A stretch of 64,000 nt of DNA from Okapia johnstoni. Taxonomy: Eukaryota > Chordata > Mammalia > Artiodactyla > Giraffidae. The notes beneath the pieces are model-generated. The model was not told the origin of the DNA. It saw nothing but the letters and a program-made list of their open reading frames with translations, and searched no databases. Within the stretch, counting starts at the first letter, position 1, and every line of letters starts with the position of its first letter. Where the stretch lies: positions 20,521,405 through 20,585,404 of the forward strand of contig CM044322.1 of assembly GCA_024291935.2 (NCBI GenBank), written 5' to 3'. Of the stretch, positions 1-11,476 are shown in pieces. Position numbers and translations under genes: made by a program.

Positions 1-639
1 GGCCAGGAGGGCTCTGCATCCTCAGCAGGAGGAGCAAGGGACAGAGGGAGCGGCAGGTGAGCCCAGCGCAGCCTCCAGGGCCTGTGAGTGGGAGGGACCA
101 GCCTTCAGCTGCCCCATCTTCCTAAGCAAGGGGAGTCACTGGCAAATATCAAGCTTGAAGGTAACAAGCTGGCCTCAGTAGTCTCAGTCTGTCCACATGA
201 TTTACTGATTTATTTGACTTATTTAAAATATGTCTCCAGCTCTGGGGCCTCTGGATCTACTCCAAGCCACTACCTGACATTTAATGGAAATCAGAGATTC
301 CCTTTTCAAGGATGGCAGGTCAGAAGGTTGATCCTAAGGGGTCCTAGGGAGGAGAAGCCCTGTGGTCCTTTGGACTGGAAATTGGGGACCAAGCCATGAA
401 CTTACTGTGAGTCCTTGGGGAAAATTTCCTTTTCATGTCATGCCTCAGCTTTTCCATTTTGTAATATTCTTCTTGGCATCCACCTTTTTGCAGGTGAGGA
501 TGGGTGCAGGGTTTCTGGGAGATACCTGCCCTCCCTCTCTCCCTCCCTTTCCCCAGGTAACCAAGTTGGTAATAGAAAAATTTGGTCCCCACTCTAGGCT
601 TTTGTCCCCTCTTATGTTTCCTGTCTTATCAAAGGGCCT
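1..639. other. Low-copy sequence at the window edge
   Basis: I recognise no repeat family and no convincing gene here. The first 60 bases are richer in G and C than what follows and contain CAG|GTGAGC at 54/57, which resembles a plus-strand splice donor. The matching acceptor would lie outside the window. Open frames at 88-399 and 362-748 show no motif I recognise and overlap each other in different frames, so I treat them as chance. Confidence 0.4.
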
Positions 640-984
640 CACCGTTCCCTTAGTGAAAGCATCTTCTGAGGTCCCATCTCTCCCTCCCCAACCTCTGCCC
701 TCAGTCACTCATTTACTCTTGTTAAGTCTACCTCATGTATATTTCTAAAATATATTTACTTCTCCAAAACTCCACAGCCACTCACTTGGTTCATACCAGA
801 GTCATTTCTTGCCTCAGGGCAAGAATCTTAATTAATTAATCTTAATCTTAATTCTTTTCCTTATTTCCAACCTTGCTCCCTGTACCCCTTACTCTCCCAA
901 CCCAAATGACCTCCTGAAATGTGAACTGCATCCTGTTGGTTCCTGCTTAAAACCTGCGAGTTGCCAGGTTAAGATCCAAGCAGT
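640..984 (+). mobile_element. L2 LINE relic, first part
   Basis: The segment follows the C/T-rich pattern typical of the L2 body near its 3' end: a 'catttcttgcct' word, then a run of short pyrimidine-rich phrases, 'cctgcttaaaacct' and 'ttaagatccaa'. It is strongly diverged, as expected of an element that was active before the placental radiation. It appears to resume at about 1253 after an L1 insertion. Confidence 0.55.
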
Positions 985-1252
985 TTGGAGAATACATGCT
1001 TTATTGTGTTGGTTTCTATCATGCATCAGCATGAATCAGCCTTAGGTATACATGTGTCCCCTCCCTCTTGGACCTCTTTTCTGCCTCCTACTCCAACCTA
1101 CCCCTCTAGATTGTCACCGAGCACCAGGTTGAGCTCCCTGTGTTATACATCAGCTTTCCTCTAGCTATCTATTTTACATATGGCAGTGCACATGCAGTGC
1201 TATTCTCTCAATTTGTCCCACCCTCTCTTCTCCTCTCCTCATTGCAAACACT
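985..1252 (-). mobile_element. L1 3'-end fragment inserted in the L2 relic
   Basis: Read on the minus strand this is the 3' untranslated end of a ruminant-type L1. The phrases 'catcagcatgaatcagcc', 'gagctccctgtgttatac' and 'agctatctattttacat' recur in the L1 copy at 11250-11470. Only the 3' tip is present, so it is a 5'-truncated insertion. No coding sequence remains. Confidence 0.65.
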
Positions 1253-1676
1253 TTGGATTTTAAAATCCCGAAGCCTTGGATCGGTCTCTGTTGATGCCCC
1301 TTTCTTGTTTCTTGATGTTCCCTCTGCCTCTGGGCACTCTTCTCCTCTGACTCTCCCACTCTATCTTCCTTACTCCCTGGTTTCCCTTACCTTACAGGTT
1401 TTCATTCTGATATGACTTCCTCAGGGATGTCTTCCTTGAACTTTCAAAGCCGGACACAGTGCCCCTCTCGTGTCTGTTTATATCCTATGCTCCTCCTCTC
1501 ATACAGCCCTTCATCATTACAGCAAGTGCTTCTGACTCATCTGAACTCTTCAACAAACCATGAGCCCTGTGAAGGCTGGGCCACACCAGCCTGGCTTCAC
1601 CTCCTTATGTCCACCCCCTAACACCTGCGTGGCACAGAACAGGGGCCTGAGACATATTTGTTAAATGAGTAAATAG
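1253..1676 (+). mobile_element. L2 LINE relic, 3' end
   Basis: A C/T-rich stretch is followed by the characteristic L2 terminus: a 'gagccctgtgaaggctgg' block (the usual 'gagggcaggga' position), 'ggcacagaacaggggcctga' and a final 'tatttgttaaatgagtaaat'. The orientation matches the piece at 640-984, so the two are probably one element split by the L1 end. Confidence 0.6.
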
Positions 1677-2976
1677 AAAGAGTTACTCAAATATCAGTTC
1701 TGTTTTTTTGAGTGGAGGAAATTTGTTATTAATTTAAAGAAGAACCATATGAGGACATTTTTATTCCAAAAGGTCATTGACCTTTCTCCAACACCTTGAG
1801 TACTTTTACAGGGATAGGAAGGAGATGAGATTGGTCACTTACTCCTGCAAATGTTGTCTGGAAGGCCTGCCATGTAAGATTGGCTGCTAGTTTGTGGGGG
1901 TCCAACCTTGCAGGCAGAAAATGGCTTTCAAGAAAATTCAAAGTCTTACAACTTCTCATTTGCTTATCTGGTAGGCCCAAGAGGAAAGGGTCTGGGAGAA
2001 ATGGGCCCTCAGTGGGCCAGGGTGACCTTTTAATGTCTCTGGGCCACTGAGTTCAGAAAGAGTCTGGCTGATCCTGCTCGCCCTGACAATAATGCACAGG
2101 GAGTGAGTGTTGAGCCTCAGAACAAGCCAGCAGCTTGGTTCCTTCTGTTTCTGGATGATGAGGCTGGGCCCTCGGGCTCCTGACAGCCTGCCAGCATGGG
2201 TCTCATCCACAGTGTTTGATTGCTGCCCTGCTGCTGGGAGAACAGAAAACAGTGGTGTGTCAGCATGGAGGAGAGGCCCACTGGGAAGACAGGATTGGAA
2301 TAGAAAACTTTATTCTGTCACCTGATTTAAAATCAAGGGGACATGTTGAAATCATAGGAACTAGATTAAAGGAAATATCTCTGCCTCTGTTGTGTACTAG
2401 AGACCTGGTATAACTGTGGCAACAATATTTTGGGTTTTAAAAAGATCTTTCTTCCCTAAGGTGTGGGGTGCTTTATTGTCTATCAACAGACTTTGAGTTG
2501 AATGGGTTCTGCCAGAACCTCAATTCTGATAACTGTAACACTTATTTTTTAAAAATTATTACTATGGCACCTGAAATATGAATTGACAAGTCATCTGTAT
2601 TGATATGAACAGAGGGCTAGACAGGGTTGTGCGTGTGTGTGTGTGTGTGTTTTAAATTACACCATTAAATATTAGATGAAATAGGGTATACAATGAATAG
2701 ATGGGAGCTAAAGAAGAAACAATTTTGCACAAATCATTACAATTCAGTTGTGGCATTGCTTGGAAATCAAGGCCAGATCAGGCTTTGAAAAAAGGGAATA
2801 ATTAAGAGAGGAAGTTTCTCTCTTATGCACAAAGACACGTTTCTTTTCGGAAGAAAGTCTTCCCTTGTTCTTGAAAGCCATCACCAATGAGTAAACATGA
2901 AACATGTAAAATAGTTTCATATGAGGCCATCAAAATGACTGAAACTTTGTTTCTGGGTTCTTGGCACTGATGAAAT
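1677..2976. other. Low-copy sequence
   Basis: I see no repeat family apart from a GT microsatellite at 2631-2650 and no open frame with a recognisable domain. Overlapping small frames on both strands at 1774-2413 disagree with each other and have no splice-site support. Confidence 0.4.
2631..2650. repeat. (GT)n microsatellite
   Basis: About nine uninterrupted GT units, preceded by GC. Confidence 0.9.
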
Positions 2977-2987
2977 TGTCTCTACTT

Positions 2988-4641
2988 TGTTGTTGTTCAG
3001 TTGCTAAGTCATATCTGATTCTTTGCAACTCCACAAACTGCAGCATGGCAGGCTTCCCTGTCCTTCGCTATCTCCCAGAGTTTGCTCAAACTCATGTCCA
3101 TTGAGTTGTTGATGTTATCCAACCATCTCATCCTCTGTTGCCCGTTTCTTCTTCTTCCCTCAATCTTTCTCAGCATCAGGGTCTTTACCAATGGATCTGT
3201 TCTCCCCATCAGGTGACCAAAGTATTGGAGCTTCAGCATCAGTTCTTCCAATGAATATTCAGGATTGATTTCCTTTAGGATTGACTGGTTGTTCTCCTTG
3301 CAGTCCAAGGACTCTTAAGAGTCTTCTTCAGCACCACAGTTATAAAACATTAGTTTTTGGCACTCAGCCTTTTTTATGGCCCAACTCTCATTATCCATAC
3401 ATGACTGCTCAAAAAACCATAGCTTTGACTATATGGACCTTTGTCAGCAAAATGAGGTCTCTGCTTTTTAATACACTGTCTAGGTTTGTCATAGCTTTCC
3501 TTCCAAGGAGCAAATGTCTTTTAATTTCATGGCTACAGGCACTGCCTGCAGTGGTTTTGGAGTGCTCCCCCCCCAAATCTATCACTGTTTTTGCTTTTCC
3601 CCCATCTATTTGCCATGAAATGATGGAACCAGATGCCATGATCTTTGTTTTTTGAATGTTGAGTTTTAAGCCAGCTTTTTCACTCTCCTCTTTCACCCTC
3701 ATCAAGGGGCTCTTTAGTTCCTCTTTGCTTTCTGCCATAAGGGTGGTGTCATCAGTATTCTGAGGCTGTCAATATTTCTCCTGGCAATCTTGATTCCAGC
3801 TTGTGATTCATCCAGCCTGGCATTTCATATGATGTATTCTGCATATAAGTTAAATAAGCAGGGTGACAATGTACAGTCTTGACATATTGCTTTCCCAATT
3901 TTGAACCAGTCTGTTGCTCCATGTCTGGTTCTAACTATTGCCTCTTGACCTGCATGCAGGTTTCTCAGGAGACAGGTAAGGTGGTCTGGCATTCCAATAT
4001 CTTTAAGAATTTTCCACAGTTTGTTGCTATCCACACAGTCAAAGGCTTTTGCATATTCAGTGAAGGAGAGGTAAACGTTTTTCTGGAATTCTCTTGCTTT
4101 TTCTATGATTCAACGGATGTTGGCAATTTGATCTCTGGTCCCTCTGCCTTTTCTAAATCTAGCCTGTACATCTGAAAGTTCTCAGTTCTCCTATTGTTGA
4201 AGCCTAGCTTGAAGGATTTTGAGCATTACCTTGCTAGCATGTGAAATGAACACAACTGTACTGTAGTTTGAATATTCTTTGGCATTGTCCTTGTTTGGGA
4301 TTAGAATGAAAACTGATCTTTTGATGAGTTTCTTTTTTTTTTAAATATACTGACGTGTTGAATGCAGCATTTTAACAGCATCATCTTTTAGGATTTGAAA
4401 TAGCTCAACTAGAATTCTATCACCTCCACTAGCTTTATTCATAGAAATGCTTCCTAAGGCCCACTTGACTTCACACTCCAGGATGTCTGGCTCTAGGTGA
4501 GTGACCACACAATCATGGTTATCTGGGTCATTAAGACCTTTTTTGTACAGCTCTTTTATGTATTCTTGCCACCGCTGCTTAATCTCTTCTGCTTCTGTTA
4601 GGTCCTCACCCTTTCTGTCCTTTATTCACCAGGGAAGTCCC
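2988..4641 (-). mobile_element. BovB (RTE-type) LINE, 5'-truncated, with a SINE-derived 5' cap
   Basis: On the minus strand this carries the second half of the BovB reverse transcriptase region and the 3' end, with a short CAA-type tail next to 2988. Broken frames at 3825-4034, 3409-3738 and 3009-3308 keep pieces such as LLRNLHAGQEA, KLNIQKTKIMASG and [17 protein letters not shown]. The sequence expected to encode the catalytic YADD motif (near 3750-3765) is altered, so the copy is dead. Perfect 11-bp duplications of TGTCTCTACTT flank it at 2977-2987 and 4642-4652. The last 15 bases before the right duplication read, on the minus strand, GGGACTTCCCTGGTG, which is the 5' start of a tRNA-type SINE rather than BovB sequence. 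Confidence 0.93.
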
Positions 4642-4652
4642 TGTCTCTACTT

Positions 4653-5099
4653 AGACTTTTGTAAATAGTGTGATTACAAATAGTGGGAACCAAGGTAGAA
4701 AAAAAGGCAATAAGCATTTATAATGTTTCAGTGAAGCTGTTTACTATAGAAAACAGAAAACAATTAATGAAACAGTAAACCTATATATATATTTAGGTGC
4801 AGAGCTAAGGAACATTCTTGAGAATGACTAAGTTATAATACTGGAAGGCACATAAGTGATCTCCTTGATTGAGGAGAGAGAGCTGGGAGTATGGGGAGGC
4901 CAATGTGATTAGATTTTGCAGGACAGAGTGTTCTAAGGAGAGACTTGCATAGAGCGCTTTGTAGATCTGCTTTGTGGAACACTTTGGAGAATCTCTTTGT
5001 GTCTTCAGATATTAATAGATACTGGTCAGCACATACTTTTAAGGAAACTACCTGAAGCTGAGATAAGAATAACTTAAGAGGATTAGAGGGAACAGTATC
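4653..5099. other. AT-rich low-copy sequence
   Basis: I recognise no gene or repeat family. A short (AT)n run lies near 4784-4793. It may hold further decayed L1 sequence continuous with the element that follows, but I cannot show it. Confidence 0.3.
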
Positions 5100-6755
5100 C
5101 AAAACTCACACAAACTGGAACTATATCCAGCTCCCACCAAAGTGGAAAATCTCATAACTCATGGGATATCAGCAAGAGAAGTCTGAAGGGTCCTGCTCCA
5201 GTAGTGGGTTGAAATTAGTACCAAACTAAGCACTGCTCTGGTTCTACCTAGCAAAATTATATATATAAAAGGCCAGAAAGAATCAAACGTTTCCAAGTAA
5301 ATCAGTGGTGAAGCAGAACAAAACTCAAGAATATTAATAGAAGTACAACAATATCCAGAACCAAATAAGATAAAAATCATAATTCTAGCATTCAATAAGA
5401 AATTAAACAGGTCTGCAAAGAAAGGTGATTTATAATCAGAAAAATCAGTCAAAACTAACTGAGAAATGGTATAGATGACAAAATTATTAGATAAATACAT
5501 TCTATATGCTCAAGCTAGAGAAAAGATTGAGTGTATTAAGGATTGTATAATGGAAAATATAAAAAAGAACTTCTAGAGAGAAAAACCACAATTTCTGAGA
5601 TTAAAAATACACTAATGGCAAATTAGATAATGCAAAAGAAAAGGTTACTGAACATGAAAAGACAGAGTAGAAACTATTCAAAATGAAACAGAAAAAAAAG
5701 ACTGGAAAAAATAATGGACAGAGCATCAATTAATGTGGTATACTTCCAATATCCTAGGATATATGTAATTGGAGTCCTTAAAAAGAGAACAAATCACCAA
5801 AATAATCTGAAGGCTTAATGGCCAAAGTCTGTCCAAATTTGATGAAAACTATACACCTGTAATTCCAAGGCTCAACAAAAGCCCAATAAATGTGAAGAAA
5901 AATACACCAAAGCAGATCATAATCAAGTTGTTTATAAATAAGTGATAAAAAGAAAAATCCTATAAGCAGCCAGAGAAAAAGATATCTTATGTGTAGAGGA
6001 ACAAAGTTAAAAATGATAATAGATTTCTTATTAAGCAATACAAGAGGAAAGGCAAGCAGCATTTAAAGAACTGATGGAAAACAACTGTCAACTTATAATT
6101 TTATACCCAGAAAAAATGTTTCAAAAGCCAATGTTAAATAAAGATTGGTCAGATATACTTAAACTGAAAAAAACTGGTTACCAACATATTCTTATTACAC
6201 AGAAGAAATTCTTCAGGCACAAGGGAAATGATATGGTGGAAATGTGGATCTACACATAGGACTGAGGAGTATTGGACAAGGTCAATATGTGAATAAATGT
6301 AAGACTTTAAAGAATTGTTTTAATTTGTTTAAAAGAGCATGATCATTTAGAGCAAAAATAACAATGTATGTTAGACTTTATAACATAAAGCAAAATGTAT
6401 GACAATATTATAAAGACTAAGAGAAAAATGAAATGTGGTTGTTAGGTTCTTTTACTATGTATGAAGTAATATAATATTACTTGAAGATAAATGGTGATAA
6501 GTTAGAGCTATATTTTACATGAACCTTAGAGTCACCATTGAAATAATACTGCAAATGATTCTAGCTATTTAAGAAATCCAACAAGGTAGATAATATGAAA
6601 TCATAAGGGATGCTCAACTAATCTCAAAGTAGGGGTGATGGATATTATCTTGTTTGTACTATATAGATATGACAAAATATATCAAATTATAGATTTTAAT
6701 AAGTGCAGTTTATGGCATGTTAGTTTTACCCTAATAAAGCTGTTAAAAAAGATAA
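5100..6755 (+). mobile_element. Old L1/HAL1-like LINE relic
   Basis: The A-rich plus strand carries phrases of an ancient L1-type element: 'ttatacccagaaaaaatg' followed by 'cttcaggcacaagggaaatgat', typical of the ORF1/HAL1 region. After that come 'tttataacataaagcaaaatgt', 'gtgataagttagag' and a terminal 'ccctaataaagctgtt' plus A-run near 6733-6755. The 5' limit is uncertain. No frame is intact. The 3' part contains the segment that recurs at 7148-7246. Confidence 0.65.
6434..6530 (+). repeat. Copy A of a local ~98-bp direct duplication
   Basis: This L1-derived segment and 7148-7246 match at about 92% by eye. Differences are a handful of substitutions and one small indel. Both copies start at 'tgtggttgttaggttctttt' and both end at 'catgaaccttaga', after which they diverge completely. 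Confidence 0.85.
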
Positions 6756-6914
6756 GATGAATTTAATTACTTAATATATCTAAAAATATTTATTTTAAGT
6801 AATAAAATATTCCATAGTTCAGATTAAAGTTCCAGAAACACCTACACATACATGATTTGGGGAGAGTAAATTAGAATTATAGAAGTTGTGGCATTTACAA
6901 GAGCAAGAAGATAT

Positions 6915-7126
6915 CTTTGTTGTTTAGTTGCTCAGTCGTATCTTGGTCTTTTTGACCCCAGGGACTGTAGCACTCAGGTTCCTCTGTCCATGGGATTTCC
7001 CAGGCAAGAATACTGGAGTGGGTTGACATTTCCTTCTCCAGGTGATGTTCCCAACCCAGGGATGAACTGGGTCATTCTCCCTGCGTTGCAGACGGGTTCT
7101 TTACCACCGTGCCACCAAAGAAGCCC
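6915..7126 (-). mobile_element. Bov-tA type SINE
   Basis: The minus strand has the usual order: tRNA-derived head ending here at 'agaagccc', then the core 'tactggagtgggttg...ccttctcc' (seen as its complement) and a BovB-derived tail 'gactgagcaactaaacaac'. It lies between the two copies of the duplicated L1 segment. Confidence 0.85.
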
Positions 7127-7147
7127 AGAAGGGCTTCTAATTCTAAT

Positions 7148-7246
7148 TGTGGTTGTTAGGTTCTTTTACTATATATGAAGTGGTATAATATTGCTTGAAG
7201 ATAGATGGTGATAAGTTAGAGATACATATATTACATGAACCTTAGA
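7148..7246 (+). repeat. Copy B of the local ~98-bp direct duplication
   Basis: This matches 6434-6530 but lacks the L1 sequence that follows copy A, and begins directly after 'cttctaattctaa'. It therefore looks like a copied patch rather than a second L1 insertion with a normal 3' end. Confidence 0.8.
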
Positions 7247-8985
7247 AACCATCTAATTCTCCTTCCCTATTTCACTTATATAGAAATGAAGGTTGAGATA
7301 CATAATATGAATTACTCCAACGCATCACCAGTCATCCAGGGTGAGAGTGAACAATAATAATAAGAAGAAAGAAGCCAGTCTTTACTCAATTTGTTTTCCT
7401 TTGGCACTCCCCAGGTGTAGATCTCCATGGATTATAGGCAAAAGTGTATCCATCATTGTGTCCCAGGAGAGGGAGAGGACAGTGTTTTGACTAAGATGTT
7501 AGCAACTCAAGCTAAGAGTGGAACAGGACTACAGCTCCTGGGATTAGCAACTGCTGCATTATATATTTAGAGCCAGCAAGGTGCCTTGTTAGTGGTAATC
7601 ATGATCTTCTAGAATTCTTTAAGTAAGCAGTGGCTTCAAAGACCTAGGGTATTAAACTTCAAAAAAAAAAAAAGCACATTTAGAGAATTAATCTAATAAG
7701 TATGATGCAGAGGGAAGAGGGAAGAAGTATTAAAGTCTATAACTAGATGGAATTTTGAACATCTGAATAGACTCTATAATTAAAGCATAGTGGATTACAA
7801 TTGCTTTGGAAAAGAAGATTGGAGATTGCTTGCTCTTTGCAAAGTGGATTTACAAAGGGTGGCTTAAAAACCTGTGAGCAAAGAAAAATCTGACTTGGAA
7901 AGGAAAGGGGCAGGAGGGAATCAAATGAGGGTACAACTCAAGTTAGGGCAGCCGAAGAGCAGGGTGAACTAATGTGAGCAAATGAGGGTGAGGAAGGCTT
8001 TCCTGAATAACCAAGAAAAGAATGGAGGCAAGGGAAAAGAGAGGGTGGCTGATGGATGAAGACGATTATGAGACTAAAGGGGACTTTGAAGGTCGCTGAG
8101 GTGCCCCTACATTCCCCCTCACCCCCTCTGCTAACTCCACTTTAGTAAGAGGAATGAAAATAAACGTGGGCACTTAACAGGCCATGAAGACTCCTCCGAG
8201 GAAGCGTTTGATAACAAGCAGGGAAGGAAACATGTTACAACTTTAGCCTTCCATTTGGAAAGCGCCTTGCTAATCAAAACTGGAAGGCAGTTCAGGATAG
8301 AGCTCACTTTAGGAGAGTTTTTGGTGTTTGTGTAGAATTGAAATAAACTGAGAAAAATATCAACCTTTGGAAAAACTAGAAACATCTTTGTAACGTCTGC
8401 CAAACCTGATGTCAGTGTTTTGCAGAATAGTGGAATCGATTTGTACATTAAAAAAAAAAAACCTATAAAATTCTAAAGAATAAATGTTATTGTAGTTGTT
8501 AAATAGCCCAAGTGTTTAGGTATTTAGATTAAGCAGGTCATGCTCTAACTCTCTTAAGCAAAATTACAAAGAAATGGGCTATATGGTGTGAACAGGAGAA
8601 ATAAAGTGCTCATAACCCCCTCTTGTAATAGAGCTGTGGAAATAAGTCCTGGTTGTCATTTTCTACGCTTAGGGCTTTAACGAATTTGGGCAATAAGCCC
8701 AAATCTTTCTCCACATGTTGAAACAATAGACATCTACCTGCTTCACTTGATATCAGGAAATCTATGAATCCTGCTTACTTGATGCACTTGCCTTTTACAT
8801 TTCCCAGGAGCTTGGGGTTCTCAGGTATCGCCCTTCGTTGGATGAAAACATCCTTTCAGGCTAAATGTAGTTAGTTATATTACCTGGAGGAGGTAAAATG
8901 CATTGTCCTTCAATACTACTTAATAGAAGGATTGATTTGGACTGATTTTCTTAAAGAATAACCAAGATATAAAGGTTTAAAGAAA
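7247..8985. other. Low-copy sequence with two A-runs
   Basis: No repeat family is recognised. A-runs occur at 7661-7673 and 8449-8460, but neither follows a coding-like or SINE-like body. The stretch 8120-8440 is mixed-composition sequence without long open frames. I see no gene. Confidence 0.4.
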
Positions 8986-9185
8986 TAATAAGAGCTAACA
9001 CTTATTGAGTGCCAGTTTCCATGCTATTTATTCACACAAGATTATCTCATTAATCTTCTGGCCAATCCTTTGAAAAAGGTACAATATATTAATAATCCCA
9101 CTTTGCTGATGAGAAAACAAAGGCACTAAGAGATTTAGATAGTAGCCCAGGATCAAAGAGCCCACGAAGAGTGGAGCTACTGTTT
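8986..9185 (-). mobile_element. MIR SINE
   Basis: In minus-strand orientation this follows the MIR core and 3' end. The plus strand shows 'acacttattgagtgccag', 'attatctcattaatcttc' and 'gatgagaaaacaaaggcac', each a reverse-complement MIR hallmark. It is old and diverged. Confidence 0.85.
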
Positions 9186-10049
9186 AGAAAGGTGCAGGGG
9201 ACAGAGTGCTATAGAGAAGAGAGGGGGGACTTGTCAATAGCAAGGGGATCCAAAAACCCCATATCCCCACTTCTTATGAGAAGTATCCTCTGACTTTCCC
9301 ACACTGTGGTTGATATCGTTATGCTCCCATTTTATGGTTAGATTGTGTATACCCCAAATTCTGTGATTCTACAGTTACATTAGAGAGTAGAGTCCTAGGA
9401 GAAAAAATTAAGGATGTGTGAATATTGATGGGAGTTGGGGAGGAGATTGAAAAAGCAATACAAGAGGAAATGCAAGTGAAACAATGGGAGAAACTGCGAA
9501 GTTCAGAGAAGCTCAAGGGCTTCTCTTGGTGGCCTCACTTCCTTACCCATTCTGGCAGTGAATTTTCTACTGCTAAGTGAAATCCTTTCTCAGAAACACA
9601 GGAAAGACCTTGTTATCAAACACATTTGCCCTGAACCACACTAATGTATCATCTCCAAATCTCTATGCATTTGTAAACCTTTTACCTTGCTGTAGCTCAG
9701 GGAGGAAGCAGATTGTGGATATCTGTGTGAGGGCTGCGAATAGGCTTGTGTGACCAAGACTGGGGACTAAGGTTAGGAATGGGGGCTGACAGTGAGTCAG
9801 GCATGAAGAGGAGGCTTGAAGGGTAGCCTGGAGGCTCATGTCCTCACTGCTTTTAGTAGCTCAGCCAGAAGCTGATTAGCTGAGTTAGTTCCCTGGAGGG
9901 ACTGGTTGATAGCAGCAGCTGATCCCTTTAGTCCTCAAGTTCTTGTCATGCAATCAGCTAGTTGTTCCTCAGCACCCCTACCTCTTCCATTTCCTATACA
10001 GTTTTTAGTAGTTTGAATTCTTGAATTTAAATGTTTAAATTTGCATCCT
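9186..10049. other. Low-copy sequence holding one member of an unclassified repeat pair
   Basis: Apart from the segment at 9535-9689 described separately, I recognise nothing here. There are no long open frames. Confidence 0.4.
9535..9689 (+). repeat. Unclassified dispersed repeat, copy 1
   Basis: This aligns with 16622-16775. Shared blocks are 'cttcctyac', 'tggyastgaattytcta', 'cacactaatgtat' and 'atttgtaaacctttta', in the same order and spacing, with scattered differences between. I do not recognise the family. The two copies lie about 7 kb apart in the same orientation. Confidence 0.7.
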
Positions 10050-10144
10050 TCTTAAAATTTTTTTTAATTAGAGTATAGTTGATTTACAATGGTGTGTTAG
10101 TTCCAGATGTACAGCAAAGTGAATCAGTTATATATACATATATA

Positions 10145-10345
10145 TTCCCTGGTGGCTCAGATGGTAAAGCGTCTGCTTGCAATGTGGGAGGCCCAGGTTC
10201 AATTGCTAGATTGGGAAGATCCTCTGTAGAAGGAAATGGTAACCCATCCCAGTACTGTTGCCTGGAAACCTCCATGGATGGAGGAACAAAGTAGGCTACG
10301 GTCCATGAGGTCACAAAGAGTCAGACACAACTGAGCGACTTCACT
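10145..10345 (+). mobile_element. Bov-tA SINE
   Basis: A tRNA-Glu-like head ('ttccctggtggctcag', then the B-box-like 'ggttcaattgct') is followed by a core and a BovB-type tail ending in 'cacaactgagcgacttcac' and a pyrimidine run. It is inserted in the L1. Confidence 0.9.
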
Positions 10346-10431
10346 TTCTTTCTTTTTTTTTTAAGGTTCTTACCCATATAGGCCATTCTGTAGTGTTGAG
10401 TGGAGGTCCCTGTGCTGTGCAGCATGTTCTT

Positions 10432-10654
10432 GTTGCATGCCAAGTCGCTTCAGTCATGTGCGACTCTTTGCGACCCTGTGGACTGCAGCCCACCAGGCTC
10501 CTCTGTCCATGGGATTCTCCAGGCAAGAATACTGGAGTGGGTTGCCATGCCCTTCTCCAGGGGATCTTCCCCACCCAGGGATGGAACCTGCATTGGTTAT
10601 GTCTAACCTCTATTGACAGGTGGGTTCTGTACCACTAGCACTGCCTTGGAAGCC
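10432..10654 (-). mobile_element. Bov-tA SINE with target-site duplication
   Basis: This minus-strand SINE has its BovB-type tail on the left and its tRNA head ('gcttccaaggcag') on the right. Nine-base direct repeats CATGTTCTT at 10423-10431 and 10655-10663 flank it, as expected for LINE-driven insertion into the older L1. Confidence 0.9.
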
Positions 10655-10674
10655 CATGTTCTTATTAGTTACCT

Positions 10675-10804
10675 ATTTTTTTTTTTTTTTTTTTTGGCTT
10701 TGCCACATGGCAAGTGGGTTCTTAGTTCTCTGATCAGAGATGGTGTCCACGCTCCCTGCAGTGGAAGTTCAGAGTCTTAACCACTGGACCACCAAGGACA
10801 CCCC
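10675..10804 (-). mobile_element. CHR-type tRNA-Glu SINE
   Basis: On the minus strand this starts 'ggggtgtccttggtggtcca', continues with 'gtggttaagactctg' and ends in a long A-run (T-run on the plus strand at 10673-10695). It lacks the BovB-derived tail of the Bov-tA family. Confidence 0.8.
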
Positions 10805-10818
10805 TATTTTATATTTAG

Positions 10819-10819
10819 T

Positions 10820-10872
<53 letters not shown>
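10819..10872. repeat. (AT)n(GT)n(AT)n microsatellite
   Basis: AT, then GT, then AT dinucleotide runs in a row, inside the L1. Confidence 0.9.
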
Positions 10873-11476
10873 GTCAATCCAAATTTATCCCTCCCCCACT
10901 TATCCTTGGTAATTATATTTATTTTCCACGTCTACAACTGTACCTCTTTGATATTATGTAAATAAATTCATTTATACATTTTTTAGATTACACATATAAG
11001 TGATATTATGTATTTGTCTTTCTGTGTCTGACTTACTTCACTCAGTATGACAACCTCTAAGTCCATCCATGTTGCTGCAAATGGCATTATTTTGCTCTTT
11101 TTTTATGACTAAGTAATATTCCATTGTATATATGTACCACATCTTCTTTATCTACTCCTCTTTTGAAGAACATTTAGGCTGCTTACATGTCCTAGTTATT
11201 GTAAAGAGAGTTGCCATGAACATTGGGGTGCATTTATCTTTTTATTAACTTTTTCTTTTTTATTGGTGTATAATTGCTTTACAATGTTGTGCTAGTTTCT
11301 GCTATATAACAAAGTGTATCAGCTATATGTATACATATATCCCCTCCCACTCCACCCCCATCTCACCCTTCTAGGTCATCCATCACAGAACACTGAACTG
11401 AGCTGTCTGTACTATACAGCAGCTTCCCATTAGCTATCTATTTTACACATGGTAGTATATATATGTCAGTCCTACT

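Larger units (their letters stand above)
10050..11245 (-). mobile_element. L1 LINE, 3' UTR and end of ORF2 region (first of two in tandem)
   Basis: The plus strand reads as the reverse complement of a ruminant-type L1 3' end ('gagtatagttgatttacaatg') and then passes into 'agtatgacaacctctaagtcc', 'taagtaatattccattgt' and 'aacattggggtgca'. It is interrupted by three SINEs and an AT/GT microsatellite. It is 5'-truncated at about 11240, where a second L1 3' end begins. Confidence 0.8.

Noticed and set aside
7661..8460. A-runs at 7661-7673 and 8449-8460 as possible processed pseudogene tails
   Set aside because: No coding-like body or target duplication was found upstream of either run.
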